A program made the translations under genes and the position numbers. Below, piece by piece: positions 43,751-54,019 of a stretch of DNA of 64,000 nt. The stretch spans positions 20,412,092 to 20,476,091 of the forward strand of contig OY726578.1 in assembly GCA_963383645.1 (NCBI GenBank), given 5' to 3'. Positions within the stretch are counted from its first letter, which is position 1. The number at the start of each line of letters is the position of its first letter. The DNA is from Muscardinus avellanarius. Taxonomy: Eukaryota; Chordata; Mammalia; Rodentia; Gliridae. The notes beneath the pieces were generated by a model. It did no database searches and had not been told where the DNA came from. It saw only the letters and a program-made list of their open reading frames with translations.

Positions 43751-43757
<7 letters not shown>
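43315..43757 (+). mobile_element. Nested SINEs with (AAT)n
   Basis: Outer left half at 43315-43452; inner type B at 43453-43638; (AAT)n/(TTA)n at 43639-43697; outer right half at 43698-43757. Confidence 0.85.
43639..43697 (+). repeat. (AAT)n turning into (TTA)n
   Basis: About 15 AAT units then about five ATT units, a self-complementary junction. Confidence 0.95.

Positions 43758-43802
<45 letters not shown>
43757..43802 (+). repeat. (AC)n microsatellite
   Basis: About 23 units from the SINE tail. Confidence 0.98.
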
Positions 43803-43804
<2 letters not shown>

Positions 43805-44288
43805 CAAAGCAAAACGCAGAATTGTCCTTACACGATTTCATCCCATGTAGTGAGCACACATATGTGTGTGTGTGCATAGGCTTCTGTGGGCATGTGGTGG
43901 GAGAGCCCTTGTATGTTCTATTTAAACTTAAAAAGGACATGCTTATAAATTCAAAGAATGGCCATCAGAGGAAGCACACGAAATTTCTAAGAGTTGTGAC
44001 TTCAGGGGAAGCCAAGAATGAGAAAGGTTTGGGAATACTGGGCAAGGGAGACTCCTGCATTTTCTGTGCCTCAGATTGATGCTTCCAAAAGCGTTGACAT
44101 GCTCCAGAGATAAAAGGCAAAAAAAAAAAAAGTGAATTAATGGGCTACCTTTCTCTTCTTGCCCTCAACCACTTGGTCCAATTTCCTTACAGCAATCATG
44201 GCCACCAATTTCTTGTGTATCTTTCCAAGAATGTACCATGCATTTGCAAAAATACAGAAGTCATTTTACTTTTTAAAAATAAGTATTA
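43803..44288. other. Unique intergenic sequence
   Basis: AT-rich; nothing recognised. Confidence 0.4.
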
Positions 44289-44455
44289 CAGTTGGGTGTG
44301 GTGGTGCACACCTGTAATCCCAGCATTTGGGAGGCTGAAATAGGAGGATCGCAGGTTTGAGGCCAGCCTTAGCAACTTAGCAAGGCCATCAGCAACTTAC
44401 TGAGATCCTGTTTGGAAATAAAAAATGAAATAGGATTGGGGGTACAGCTCAGGAG
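44289..44455 (+). mobile_element. SINE, 3'-truncated
   Basis: Head GTTGGGTGTGGTGGTGCACA; right half stops after GGTACAGCTCAGG. Confidence 0.8.
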
Positions 44456-44520
44456 TATTTGTATGCTATTTGTGTTATTAAAGTAGATTTTTAAAAATAA
44501 AGGAAACTTGAGATGGCATT

Positions 44521-44760
44521 AAAAATTATATTTTGAGCCGGGCATGGTGGCGCATGCTTGTAATCCCCGCGCTTGGGAGGCTGAGACAGGAGGATCGTGC
44601 TGGTTCGAAGCCAGCCTCAGCTACTGACTGAGGCTCTCAGCAACTTAGTGAGACCCTGTTTCCAAATAAGATATAAGATAGGTCTGGGAGTACAGCCTGG
44701 AGGTAGAAAAGCCCCTGGGTTCCACCCCCAGTACCACCAAAAAAAAAATTATATTTTGAG
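44521..44760 (+). mobile_element. SINE with a perfect 17-bp target duplication
   Basis: AAAAATTATATTTTGAG at 44521-44537 and again at 44744-44760 flanks a full SINE with a GTCTGGGAGTACAGCCTGG right half. Confidence 0.95.
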
Positions 44761-44871
44761 AACGGAGAATTATTCGACCCCAGAAGATTGTATTAATACA
44801 TTAAAGAAAAATAATAGCACCATCATCCTAATAGATTCAGAGAAAACATTTGATCAAAATAAAATATTTAG

Positions 44872-45935
44872 CCGGGCGTGGTGGCGCACGCTTGTAATCC
44901 CCGCGCTTGGGAGGTAGAGACAGGAGGATCGCGTGCAGGTTCGAAGCCAGTGAAACGGGGGGTTTCTTCTGAGCCCCAAGATGAAACAGGGGGTTTCCTG
45001 AGAAGAAACCTGGTGTTTCATCAAAGATGAAAAGGAGTTTCTTGAGAAGAAACTCGGTGTTTCCTTACCAGGTTCGTGTCTACGGTGTGCGAAGAATGAC
45101 ACCCGCAGACCGCAGGAAGGGGAGTAAAAGGTTTATTGGAAGCAGCAGGGAATAAGGAGAGATGGCTGAACGCCCCATAGGGGCTGTCGGAACTCTGGGG
45201 TCCAGCAGCTGTTTTCAGGCATTACTTGGGAGTAGCCCAAGCTGAATGCCTTCAATTACAGATGGCTTTCTTCTAGAGTCCACGTGATCCGCCAGAAAAG
45301 AGGAGCAGGTCACACCTAGGGGTCCTGGTTGGCCTCGATGTCCAACAGAGGCCTTCAGGTCACTACCCGAGAGCAGCCGCGTGCCCTCAATTGCACTATG
45401 CCTTCTCAGGGCTAACACGACCTGCGAGAGAGAGAGAAGCTCCCCAAAAGGGGAGGGGGTCCCCGAGAGGGAAAAACCCCATTTGGTGGCCGGCCTGAGG
45501 TTTTGTCGATGTCTGCGCTTGTCCTCTTTTGGTTGTGGTGAGTTTGGGATCCCGGGAATTCTGGGAAGCAGCTCTCAGAATTTGCATAGGGTATTTGCAA
45601 GTCCCTTGAAGAGTCTCCTTTCCGAAGTGTCAGACTTGCTCCAGTGATGGCTCCTGGAGCAAGTGTTGATTAGTAACCAGATGGTTTTGTGAAGCTTTGG
45701 TCCTTCTTATCTCTGAACCTTGGCCCCTCGCCCCTCAGGAAATTAAGTTTATTCTACCGAGGCCTTGTTCCTATCTGCCTATTTTCTTTCTATCTCCTCA
45801 CCAGCCTCACTGGCTTAAGAGACCCTGTTTCCAAATTAAAAAAATATATATAAATAAGTCTGGGAGTGTAGCCCAGAGGTAGAAAGGTAGAAGGCTTTCC
45901 AGGAACCCCAGTACCACCAAAAAATAAATAAATCA
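44872..45935 (+). mobile_element. Type B SINE interrupted by a solo LTR
   Basis: SINE left part at 44872-44950 (head to TTCGAAGCCAG) and remaining part at 45801-45935 (CCTCACTGGCTTAAGAG to AGTACCACC). The 850 bases between are the LTR. Confidence 0.9.
44951..45800 (-). mobile_element. Solo LTR, 850 bp, endogenous retrovirus
   Basis: TG...CA ends and a 4-bp duplication CCAG (44947-44950 and 45801-45804) identify an LTR insertion. On the minus strand an AATAAA lies near 45134 with about 180 bases after it, as expected for R-U5, so the minus orientation is preferred. The outer end holds short inverted GAAAC/GTTTC repeats. Family not named. Confidence 0.8.
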
Positions 45936-46047
45936 AATAAATAAATAAATAAAATATTCATTCTTGATGAAAACTCCTAGCAAACTGGGTATATAAAGAA
46001 GTCTTTAAATTTTTATTAAAAATATCTGTCAAAAATCAACCATATGC

Positions 46048-46258
46048 CAGACGTGGTGGTGCACATTTGTAATCCCAGCATTTGGGAGGCTGAGACAGGA
46101 GAATCGCACAGGTTCAAAGCCAGCTTCAGCTACTTAGTGAGTCCCTTTGCAACTCAGTGAGACCCTGTTTCAAAATAAAGAGTAAAAAAAAATAGGCCTG
46201 GGGGTGTCACTTGGAGGTAGAATGCCCCAGTACTGCATGGTACTTGGGTTCCATCCCC

Positions 46259-46262
<4 letters not shown>
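46048..46262 (+). mobile_element. SINE with a small internal duplication
   Basis: Right half repeats CAGTACTGCATGGTACTTGG before TTCCATCCCCAGTAAC. Confidence 0.85.

Positions 46263-46305
<43 letters not shown>
46263..46305 (+). repeat. (AC)n microsatellite
   Basis: About 20 units from the SINE tail. Confidence 0.98.
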
Positions 46306-46311
<6 letters not shown>

Positions 46312-46397
46312 CAGCCACATGACAAATCAATATTCCTTATGAGTACAGACACAGAATACCTAAAAAATAATCAAATCAAGTCCATTAACATTAGAAA

Positions 46398-46406
46398 GTC
46401 TTTCTC

Positions 46407-46462
<56 letters not shown>

Positions 46463-46479
46463 TCATCTTTCTTTCTTTC
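46398..46479 (+). repeat. (CTTT)n microsatellite
   Basis: About 19 units, adjoining a minus-strand ID element, so it is the complement of an expanded A tail. Confidence 0.97.
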
Positions 46480-46552
46480 ATGCTGGGGATCAAACCCAGG
46501 GCCTCAGGCATGCTACATGAATGCCTTACCACTGAACTACATCCCCATCTCA
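46480..46552 (-). mobile_element. Monomeric ID element
   Basis: ATGCTGGGGATCAAACCCAG, GGCATGCTACATGAATGC, ACTGAACTACATCCCC: full ID body on the minus strand. Confidence 0.85.
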
Positions 46553-46555
46553 TGA

Positions 46556-46714
46556 TCTGTCTCTCTCTCTGTCTCTCTCTGTCTCTCTCTGTCTCTCTGT
46601 CTCTCTCTGTTCTGTCTCTCTCTGTCTCTGTCTCTCTCTGTCTCTCTCTCTCTCTGTCTCTCTCTGTCTCTCTCTGTCTGTGTCTCTGTCTGTCTGTCTG
46701 TCTGTCTGTCTCTC
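46556..46714 (+). repeat. (TC)n/(TCTG)n microsatellite
   Basis: About 160 bases of CTCTCTGTCTC units, ending in pure CTGT repeats. Confidence 0.97.
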
Positions 46715-46719
46715 CTCTC

Positions 46720-46785
46720 CGTGCTGGGATGGACATCTTGCATGCTAGGTGAGTGCTATCACATGGAGCTGCACCCCAAGTCCCA
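46720..46785 (-). mobile_element. ID-like fragment
   Basis: GTGCTGGGATGGACATCTTG, GCATGCTAGGTGAGTGC, GAGCTGCACCCCAAGTCCC. Confidence 0.55.
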
Positions 46786-47496
46786 AGAGCGTCATAGCTA
46801 TTTGTGGTGGACCCTCAGGCTCCTCCTGAGAGTTTATGCTAATGGGATGACTCAGAGTGGCCACATTGGAAAGACCAAGCATGTGGTTAGAGGGTTGGGG
46901 GCTGTGAGCTCAGGGTATCAGCTGCGTCTGCAGGGAAGGGAGCGGATGAGGGCACGAGAGTTGAGTTTAGCCCAAGGGCCAGTGATTCAGCCCATCATGC
47001 CTGCATAAGGGGCAAACACTCTGGATGGCAAGCTTCAGGGCAAGATGTCCTGATTGTCAATACTCTGAGCACTGACACCCTTAGATGCTCTGTGGGCACA
47101 TGGGAAGTGTCACCTTTTGAACCTTCCCCAACTCTGCAGTGTCTTTCTTCTTTGGACCACTTCCAGTTTGTATCCCTTGCCCCAGTAATACATACTTGTA
47201 AGTATAAAGCCATCCCGAGTTCTGTGCATTATTTTACTGAATAATCAGACCTGAATTTCTCAGAACTTCTGAATTTACAGCAAGCTGATATGAAGTCAGG
47301 GTGGACTTGGAGACCTACTAATTTGCCTCTAGTATTCGAAGTGAAGGGAACTCTCATGGAGGATTATGCCCTGCCACTCAATACACCATAGGCCCAAGCA
47401 AGACTTGTTCCAGGAATGCAAGGTTGGTTTGACATTTGAAAATTAATTGTTAAAACAGTTTACCTTACTTACAGACTTTCCAAACACATTCCATGA
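46786..47496. other. Unique intergenic sequence
   Basis: About 0.7 kb without repeats; no coding signature. Confidence 0.4.
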
Positions 47497-47687
47497 CTGC
47501 TGGGCATGTCTTATAATCCCAATACTTGGGAGACGGAGACAGGAGGATTACATGTTCAAGGGCAGCTTCAGCATTTTAGTGAGGGTCTCTGCAACTTAGT
47601 GAGATCCTGTTTCAAAATAAAGAATACAAATATGGCTGGGGATGTAGCTCAGACGTAGAATGCCCTGGGGCTTAATTCCTATTGAAA

Positions 47688-47688
<1 letters not shown>
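47497..47688 (+). mobile_element. SINE
   Basis: Diverged head GCTGGGCATGTCTTATAATC; tail becomes (AC)n. Confidence 0.8.

Positions 47689-47732
<44 letters not shown>
47689..47732 (+). repeat. (AC)n microsatellite
   Basis: About 22 units. Confidence 0.98.
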
Positions 47733-47733
<1 letters not shown>

Positions 47734-47795
47734 AAGGTCATCTTGAATATGCAGAAAAAGAATGTGACAAAATTCAACACTCTTTCCTGATTAAC

Positions 47796-47881
47796 TTCTA
47801 TTATAATTCTCTGTATCATGTTGACACACTTCAAACTAGAAATGGAAGTGTGTCAACATGATATGGAGAATTATAATAGAA
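47796..47881. repeat. Near-perfect inverted repeat, 37-bp arms, 12-base loop
   Basis: Left arm 47796-47832 and right arm 47845-47881 are reverse complements at 35 of 37 positions; the loop is AAACTAGAAATG. Right arm begins GAAGTGTGTCAACATGATAT. A smaller palindrome, GAAATGAT-GAG-ATCATTTC, overlaps its end at 47879-47897. Confidence 0.95.
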
Positions 47882-48111
47882 ATGATGAGATCATTTCTGT
47901 CACTGGTAAGTTTTAGGAAATGTTTGCTTGTTGTGTGTGTGTTTGAGCATGTTGTACTAAGTTCAAATGTAAAATGAATTTCTGATAGCGGGTGACAGTC
48001 AGGTGAGTTTGAAAGACTTTGAAAAAAACTCCCTGGAGAAGTTTTCAGTGTGGTCTATGCCTTGAGAATATGCATTGAAATATTTTGTTAAAAAAAAAGA
48101 AAAGCTGCTGG

Positions 48112-48318
48112 CAGCCAAGCACAGTGGCACTTGCCTATCATCCTAGCACTTGGGAGGTGGGGACAGGAGGATTGCAGGTCTGAGGCCAGCCTCGGCAGCT
48201 TAGTGAGATTCTCAGGAACCTAGGAAGACCCCGGTTCACAGTATAAAAAAAAAGTGCTGGGAGTGTAGCTTGGAGGTCGAATGCCCTGGGTTCAATCCCC
48301 AGCACCAAACAAACAAAA
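48112..48318 (+). mobile_element. SINE, old copy
   Basis: GCCAAGCACAGTGGCACTTG to CAATCCCCAGCACC with an AAAC tail. Confidence 0.8.
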
Positions 48319-48597
48319 CTACAGACAGCAAAATTCAACAAGAGAAAATGCACACATTCTTTTCTACAAAGGAATACGCTGGAGAAGTTAAAATGTCTGA
48401 GACAGAGCAAAATTCACCAACACAGCAACGTCTCCAGAACTTAATGTCAAGCTACGAGAGGGGCTTGCAGGTTGGCGCATGCAGTGTTTTAGATGTGAAT
48501 CTCCTCCCAGGGAAAAATGTGCGTGTTGACGTATATTGTTACGGCTTGAAATGGAGGGGTTCTTTTTCTTATTCAACTAAGGTTGGTTGAATAGAAA
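48319..48597 (+). other. Unique sequence open in one frame
   Basis: A reading frame entering from the SINE right half stays open to 48590. It contains SETEQNSPTQQRLQNLMSSY and related residues. No start of its own that I trust, no recognised domain. Confidence 0.2.
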
Positions 48598-49170
48598 AGT
48601 TAATGGGCGGCTCAGTGCAGCTTCAACAAACCTTTATTACAAATTAGTAGGAAATAGATCAGTAGGAAATAGAGAAGAGAAAAAGCAGCATGCTGACCCG
48701 CATGCTGGGGAGCCCGAAAATGGAACTCCGGCCCCTTTTGGGGACCCCAACCCTTAAATAGATTTTGTATTGGTATCTGTCTCAACAGTGTTACCAAGGC
48801 AATGGGCTAGTTACTTATTCCTTAGCCAGGTGGTGCCTCTTTGTCTCCGGACAGCGCACTTACTAAGCACAAGGGTCAAGAATCTCCTGGCCCTCGGCTC
48901 TATTGTATTGGGCAGTATTGGTTGCTCATCAACTAGGGTGCTTTGAAGCTGCACACAAAGTTTACCTTTCCTATGCCCAAGCCGGATCCCAGAGGAGAGG
49001 AGGTAAACGGAGGCACGGGTTGCCTCTATTGTAGTTTTAGGGCTAATGGCTTCAGTTGACTCTTAAGGCTTTTACTCTAGGTTAATGATTACAATGACTG
49101 GCAAAGACAGAGAGGAACTCTGCATTCTAATCGCTCCCTGCCTGAATGCTTGCACAGCACCCAAACTCTG
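48598..49170 (-). mobile_element. Possible LTR-like sequence
   Basis: On the minus strand an AATAAAGG lies near 48630, with TTTAAGGG upstream. Dense non-SINE sequence of LTR-like composition. No TG/CA ends or duplication were confirmed. Confidence 0.25.
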
Positions 49171-49416
49171 ACTAGATTTTACATTTTGGAAATTATCAAA
49201 GCAATTTTCTAATACCAGCACATTATACATTTTGATGCCTCTTCCCAATGCTGGTACATATATGAAAAGGAAAAATTTCTCATGAGGTTGAGTAATGTAA
49301 ATTCAAGGTAGTGGCTACTTCTAAGGAAGAAGGGGCACGGAGAAGGATTTGGGAAAAGCACAGAGAGGGAGCTTAACAATATTCACACTATTTTATTCCC
49401 TTAAAAATACCAAAGC
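49171..49416. other. Unique intergenic sequence
   Basis: AT-rich, nothing recognised. Confidence 0.4.
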
Positions 49417-49625
49417 AGCTGGTGTGATGGTGCATGCCTATAATCCTAGTACTTAGAAGGCTGAGACAGGAGGATCACAAGTCTGAGGCCAGCCTCAGCA
49501 ACTTAGAGAGAACCTCGGTAATTTGGTGACCCCTGTTTCAAAATATAAAGGACTTGGGGTGTTGGTAGGAGGTAGAATGCCCCTACGTTAAATCCCCAGT
49601 ACAAACATAAATAAACAAACAAACA
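49417..49625 (+). mobile_element. SINE, old copy
   Basis: GCTGGTGTGATGGTGCATGC to AATCCCCAGTAC and an AAAC tail. Confidence 0.8.
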
Positions 49626-49747
49626 TACCAAAGCAATAAAGCAAATTACTAAGATTTGATAAAGTCGGCAGGTAGGTACCTAAATATTAGTTCTATTTTT
49701 CTTTTCCCCAGGTTGTAATGTTACACAATTATAAATGATAAAACAGA

Positions 49748-49946
49748 ATTTTTTTTTGGTGGTACTGGGCTTCCTGGAAACCCTTCTACCTCCAGGCTAC
49801 ACTCCCAGACCTATTTTATACTTTTTTTAAAATTTGGAAACAGGGTCTCCTAAGCCAGCGCGCACGGCTGGCTTCGAACCTGTGCGATCCTCCTGTCTCC
49901 ACCTCCCAAGCAAGGGGATTACAAGCATGCGCCACCAAGCCTGGCT
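49748..49946 (-). mobile_element. SINE, type B
   Basis: GGTGGTACTGGGCTTCCTGG to CACCAAGCCTGGC; ATAAAACAG with AATT on both sides suggests a target duplication with one extra G. Confidence 0.9.
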
Positions 49947-50366
49947 ATAAAACAGGAATTTGACTAGGTAAAATTAACTTTATTTCTTGAAAGTGTGAGT
50001 TGCCAGTTTCTAATACGACTTGAGTTTTTGTTTTTGTTTTTCTTTTTGCAACTGGGGGTGGAATCCAGGGGCATTCTACCTCCAATATATACCTCCAGCC
50101 CTATTTTGTTTTAATTTAATTAATTAATTAATTTGGTGGTACTGGAGTTCCTGAAAGCCCTTCTACCTCCAGGCTACACCCCCAGACCTATTTTTACATT
50201 TTTATTTGCAAACAGGGTCTCCTAAGCCAGCGCGCACGGCTGGCTTTGAACCTGCGCGATCCTCCTGTCTCTGCCTCCCAAGCGCGGGGATTACAAGCGT
50301 GCGCCACTACGCCCGGCTTAATTTAATTTAATTTTAATTTTTTTTTTTTTTTTTGGTGGTACTAGG

Positions 50367-50714
50367 TGAAAGATCTGAGCCGCTGCCCCGCAGGGGTAGG
50401 GGCCAGAAGCCCGGGAGGCAGGAAGTTCCCGCCTCCTGACCTCGCGAGAATTCTGTGTTTCCCACGGGTGGGGTGACCGACTCCTCCTAAAAGGAAGGGT
50501 CCTCCCCGTCCCGAGCAGCAGCCCGGGAGAGACACACAGAGAGACAGACGTGCGCTCTCTCCCTCGCCCTGCTCCCGGAGCGGGACCGGGGAAGGAGCTG
50601 CCTGTGATAGCGGGTGGCTGACCCACTGGATGAATAAAGGCTTGTGGCATCTATATCCGATTTCCTGCGTATCTGTGCACCCCGAGGGACTCGCCACACT
50701 TTATTTATTAAATA
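50367..50714 (+). repeat. 5' LTR
   Basis: Begins TGAAAG and ends TTATTAAATA, where the 3' copy has CA. AATAAA at 50633-50638 marks the R region. 348 bp. Confidence 0.9.
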
Positions 50715-50716
50715 AC

Positions 50717-50734
50717 TGGTGCCGATTAACCCGT
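50717..50734 (+). other. Primer-binding site, tRNA-Phe-like
   Basis: TGGTGCCGATTAACCCG starts two bases after the 5' LTR. It matches the tRNA-Phe type (TGGTGCCGAAACCCG) apart from an inserted TT. Confidence 0.55.
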
Positions 50735-51420
50735 GTCGAACTAATGGGGTCTTAAACATGGCCCTGCCTGATGGACTCGCGGCCCGCCCAAGCCTGGCCA
50801 GCGCCGCTTGGACTTTCCATCCGCTCAGCCTTCAGCCGACTCAACCTGTGCCGTCGATTGGGACCTCCATCTGCAGCCACCACTTTGTGACCTGCACTCT
50901 CAGTTCCTTCTCCCTACCTGGACCAAACACATCTGCGCCACGGCAGAGGCTCATGCTGTGCGGCCTGGACTCAGAATCTGCCCAGTGTCTAGTAAGCAGG
51001 CCTCCATCCAGGATTTACCCCAGCCACGTGGAATCACTGGGGGCCGCCATCTTTGGGCCGCCATCTTTAACCCCTCCCACTTTCCGCTACTAACCAATCC
51101 TAGGAGTTGGCGGCCATCTTTAAAACTTGTTACAGCCATCACTTCAGGTCACATCTCCACAGCAGCCTCTCTCAGCGGTAAGCGTCCTCTTAATTGAATA
51201 AGCGGGTTCCGGCTTTTTAGCCCCTGTCAAACTTGAGGATTCTGACTGTTTTCAAATCCGGAACCAGTATCCAGGTTCTCTCTGGTCGGCCAGGCTGATC
51301 TGGGGGTGTGTAAAGGGAATTAAGAAGTTTTTTCTCTTAAAAACACACATTCTGCTCCGGATGCTTGGAGGGATATTGGGATGCCGTTATCCTGCCTTCG
51401 TTCTTGCCCGTTTACAAGTC
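50735..51420 (+). other. Retroviral leader
   Basis: About 690 bases between primer-binding site and gag start; expected position of the packaging signal. Interrupted ORFs only. Confidence 0.5.
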
Positions 51421-52736
51421 ATGGGGGGAAGTCAGCCATCAAAGATTGAGATTGACTCTCAGTCTCCGCTGGGCCGTGTTCTGGCTAATTTCCAGACTTT
51501 GGGGTTCTCCGGGGAACTGTCCCCTGGGAAGCTCGTTTCTCTCTGCACTAAGGTCTGGCAGACATATGATTTAACTAATAATTTTCGATGGCCTGAAATG
51601 GGTACACTAGATCCTAGGATGTTGATGGCTCTCAGTGAATTTTGCACGTGGTCTGCAAAATGGTGCGACCTCATGTACATGCAGCCCTTCTGGCGCCTGC
51701 ATTTTCTGTTTTCTCCCTCTACTGGCTCTGCTGCCCGAGGCAGGCTGGCTGGGGATTCCTGCCAGCCACAGCCGCCATCTTGGACACCACGTGGCAACTC
51801 ACAGTCGCCACCTGGTGGTCCTTCTGGGTCACAGGCTTATAATTCTGCGGACTCACGGCCGCCACTTTGTGATGAAATGTGGGTGCCGGAGTCTGACTCA
51901 GCTGAGTTACAGGCCCCATCCCCCTCTCTCCTGGCCCCACTTCGTGAGGTGGCTGGTGCAGAAGGGGTGGTCCGGGTCCATGTTCCTTTTTCCCTTCCTG
52001 ACCTCACTCAACTGGAAAAGAGACTGGGTTCCTTTTCTACCAATCCCTCTGGTTTTTCAAGGAATTCCAACATATTGTACAAGCATATGATTTAACTTGG
52101 CGGGATCTTCATGTCATTCTAACCTCTTCTTTAACTCCAGATGAATGCAATCGGATTCTGAAAGCAGCCAGGGAAAGAGCTGATCAGGCTCATTTAACAG
52201 ATCCGGGGCTTACTATTGGCACATCTGCAGTTCCCTCTGAGGAGCCCCACTGGGATTATAATGTAAAGAAGAGAATAGAAATAAGGAATTATATGATACA
52301 ATGCCTTCTTGATGGTATGCGAGATGCCTCCCATAAGGTGGTTAATTATGATAAGCTTAGGGAAATCACCCAGGGTCCAAACGAAAACCCAGCAGTTTTT
52401 CTTAATCGGTTGTGAAAGGCTCTTACCCGCTATACCCATCTAGATCCATCACCTGAGGCAGGATCGATCATATTGGCCACCCTTTTTATTGGGCAATCAG
52501 CCCCTGACATTCGGAGAAAATTAAAAAGGGCTGAGGACGGCCCCCAGACCCCTGTCCGAGATCTGGTGAACGTGGCATTCAGAGTTTTTAATTCCAGAGA
52601 GGAAAAGGCAGAAGTGGAGCGTACCCTCCAACTTCGCCAGATGGCGGACCTACAGTCCCAAGCCCTGGTAGCAGCCCTGAGGCCAGCGGAGAGAGGGCAG
52701 CCCTCCGGGTGGCAAGCGCCACCCAAGGGACGATGA
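51421..52736 (+). pseudogene. Endogenous retroviral gag, broken
   Basis: Starts at an ATG giving MGGSQPS, a myristoylation-type N-terminus of a matrix protein. A matrix-like segment with LGFSGELSPGKL follows, then a Pro/Ser-rich linker, and capsid with QGPNENPAVFLNRL, resembling the major homology region. Broken by a frame change at a T run near 52051-52057 and an in-frame TGA at 52413-52415. It ends at a stop at 52734-52736. It is an old, non-functional copy. Confidence 0.85.
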
Positions 52737-53679
52737 CAGCAAAGACAACCACCTCCAGGAGCCTGTTTCAGGACCCGCCGCTGGCCCTGTTCGGTCTGGC
52801 TGAGGACTGACAGCTCCTGGAATCCCTCATCCTCCTTCCTCCATCTTCCTTGCTGGCCCAGGGTAACCATACAGGTACAGGGTAAGCCAGTTTCCTCTTT
52901 GGTGGCCTGCTCAATCTTTCAGGCCTTAGTTTCCCTTCCCAAATCTCGGTCCAGGGTGATGACGGAAAGCCCTCCTGCCTCTGCCCATGGCTTAGGCCAT
53001 ATCTAAAAGGGCTCCGTTACAACAGCTCCAGGACAAATTCTCTTGCACGGTGTTGGGACCCACTAAACTTTGTTTCTCTCGACATAACTTTCTTTGATGT
53101 TTATATTTTAGCAGGTCCACTTGTTTACATACTACGGTGCTCTCCCTCTTCGGATGCCAAACTGCCATAAGTATTAAACCTCTGAAAGTGGTAACTGATG
53201 CTCCTGACACAGTAACAGGTGTTTGTTTGACCAGACAAACCCATCCCCACTCACTGCTGAAAAGAGTGGTGTGAGGTCCTTTCAAGGAATTGCTGCTATT
53301 AATGACTCTGGTCTAATGGAAAACTGCTAAAGGGGCGGTACACGTCTTCCTTAGGAAAACGCTGCTGTTTGTATTAATAGATCTAGTGACAATCTACCTC
53401 ATATCTAAAAGGGCTCCTGCCGAGCCTGGGATCCTCTCCCATGATTTTCTTTTTTTCTTTAATAGCACCTTGCCTGTTAAAGTCTCCTCAAACCACAGCA
53501 CCGAGCTCTCCAGGGTAACCTCCAACTCTCGCTGCGGCCATACTCACCTGCCCCCTTCCGGCAGACTCAGACCCCGATTTCTCCGGGCCTGGGGCCCCTG
53601 ACGACGTCCCTTGACAGCAGGAAGTCGCTAGAGGGTCAAATCCATCGTCTCTTACCCTCCTTAAGCAAAAAGGCCAGGA
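52737..53679 (+). other. Degenerate retroviral remnant before the 3' LTR
   Basis: Many stops in all frames; no protease, polymerase or integrase motif seen. The A/G-rich run AAGCAAAAAGGCCAGGA at 53663-53679 directly before the LTR is a plausible polypurine tract. Confidence 0.5.
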
Positions 53680-54019
53680 TGAAAGGTCTAAGCTGCTGCC
53701 CCACAGGGGGAGGGGCCAGAAGCCCAGGAGGCAGGAAGGACCCGCCTCCTGACCTCGCGAGAATTCTGTGTTTCCCACGGGTGGGGTGACCGACTCCTCC
53801 TAAAAGGAAGGGTCCTCCCCGTCCCGAGCAGCAGCCCGAGAGAGCCCGGGAGAGACAACAGAGAGACAGATGTGTGCCCCGGAGCGGGGCAGAGGGAAGG
53901 AGCTGCCTGCGATGGTGGGCGGCTGACCTGCTGGATAAATAAAGGCTTGTGGCATCTATATCCGACTTCCTGCGTATCTGTGCACCCTGAGGGACTCGTC
54001 ACACTTTATTTATTAAACA
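53680..54019 (+). repeat. 3' LTR
   Basis: TGAAAG to AAACA, 340 bp. Differs from the 5' copy by scattered substitutions and a small replaced segment near 53850-53890. Confidence 0.9.

Larger units (their letters stand above)
50367..54019 (+). mobile_element. Class I endogenous retrovirus, deleted, two LTRs
   Basis: Two related LTRs flank about 2.97 kb of internal sequence. CTAGG before and CTGGG after form a 5-bp duplication with one change, and the host SINE is continuous across it. Inside are a primer-binding site, a long leader, a broken gag of gammaretroviral type, and a region with stops in all frames. A full element of this type carries several kb of pol and env; no pol motif is visible, so it is internally deleted and cannot be autonomous. 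Confidence 0.9.

Noticed and set aside
46371..46752. ORFs of Ser/Leu or Arg/Glu repeats
   Set aside because: Translations of CTTT and TCTG microsatellites.
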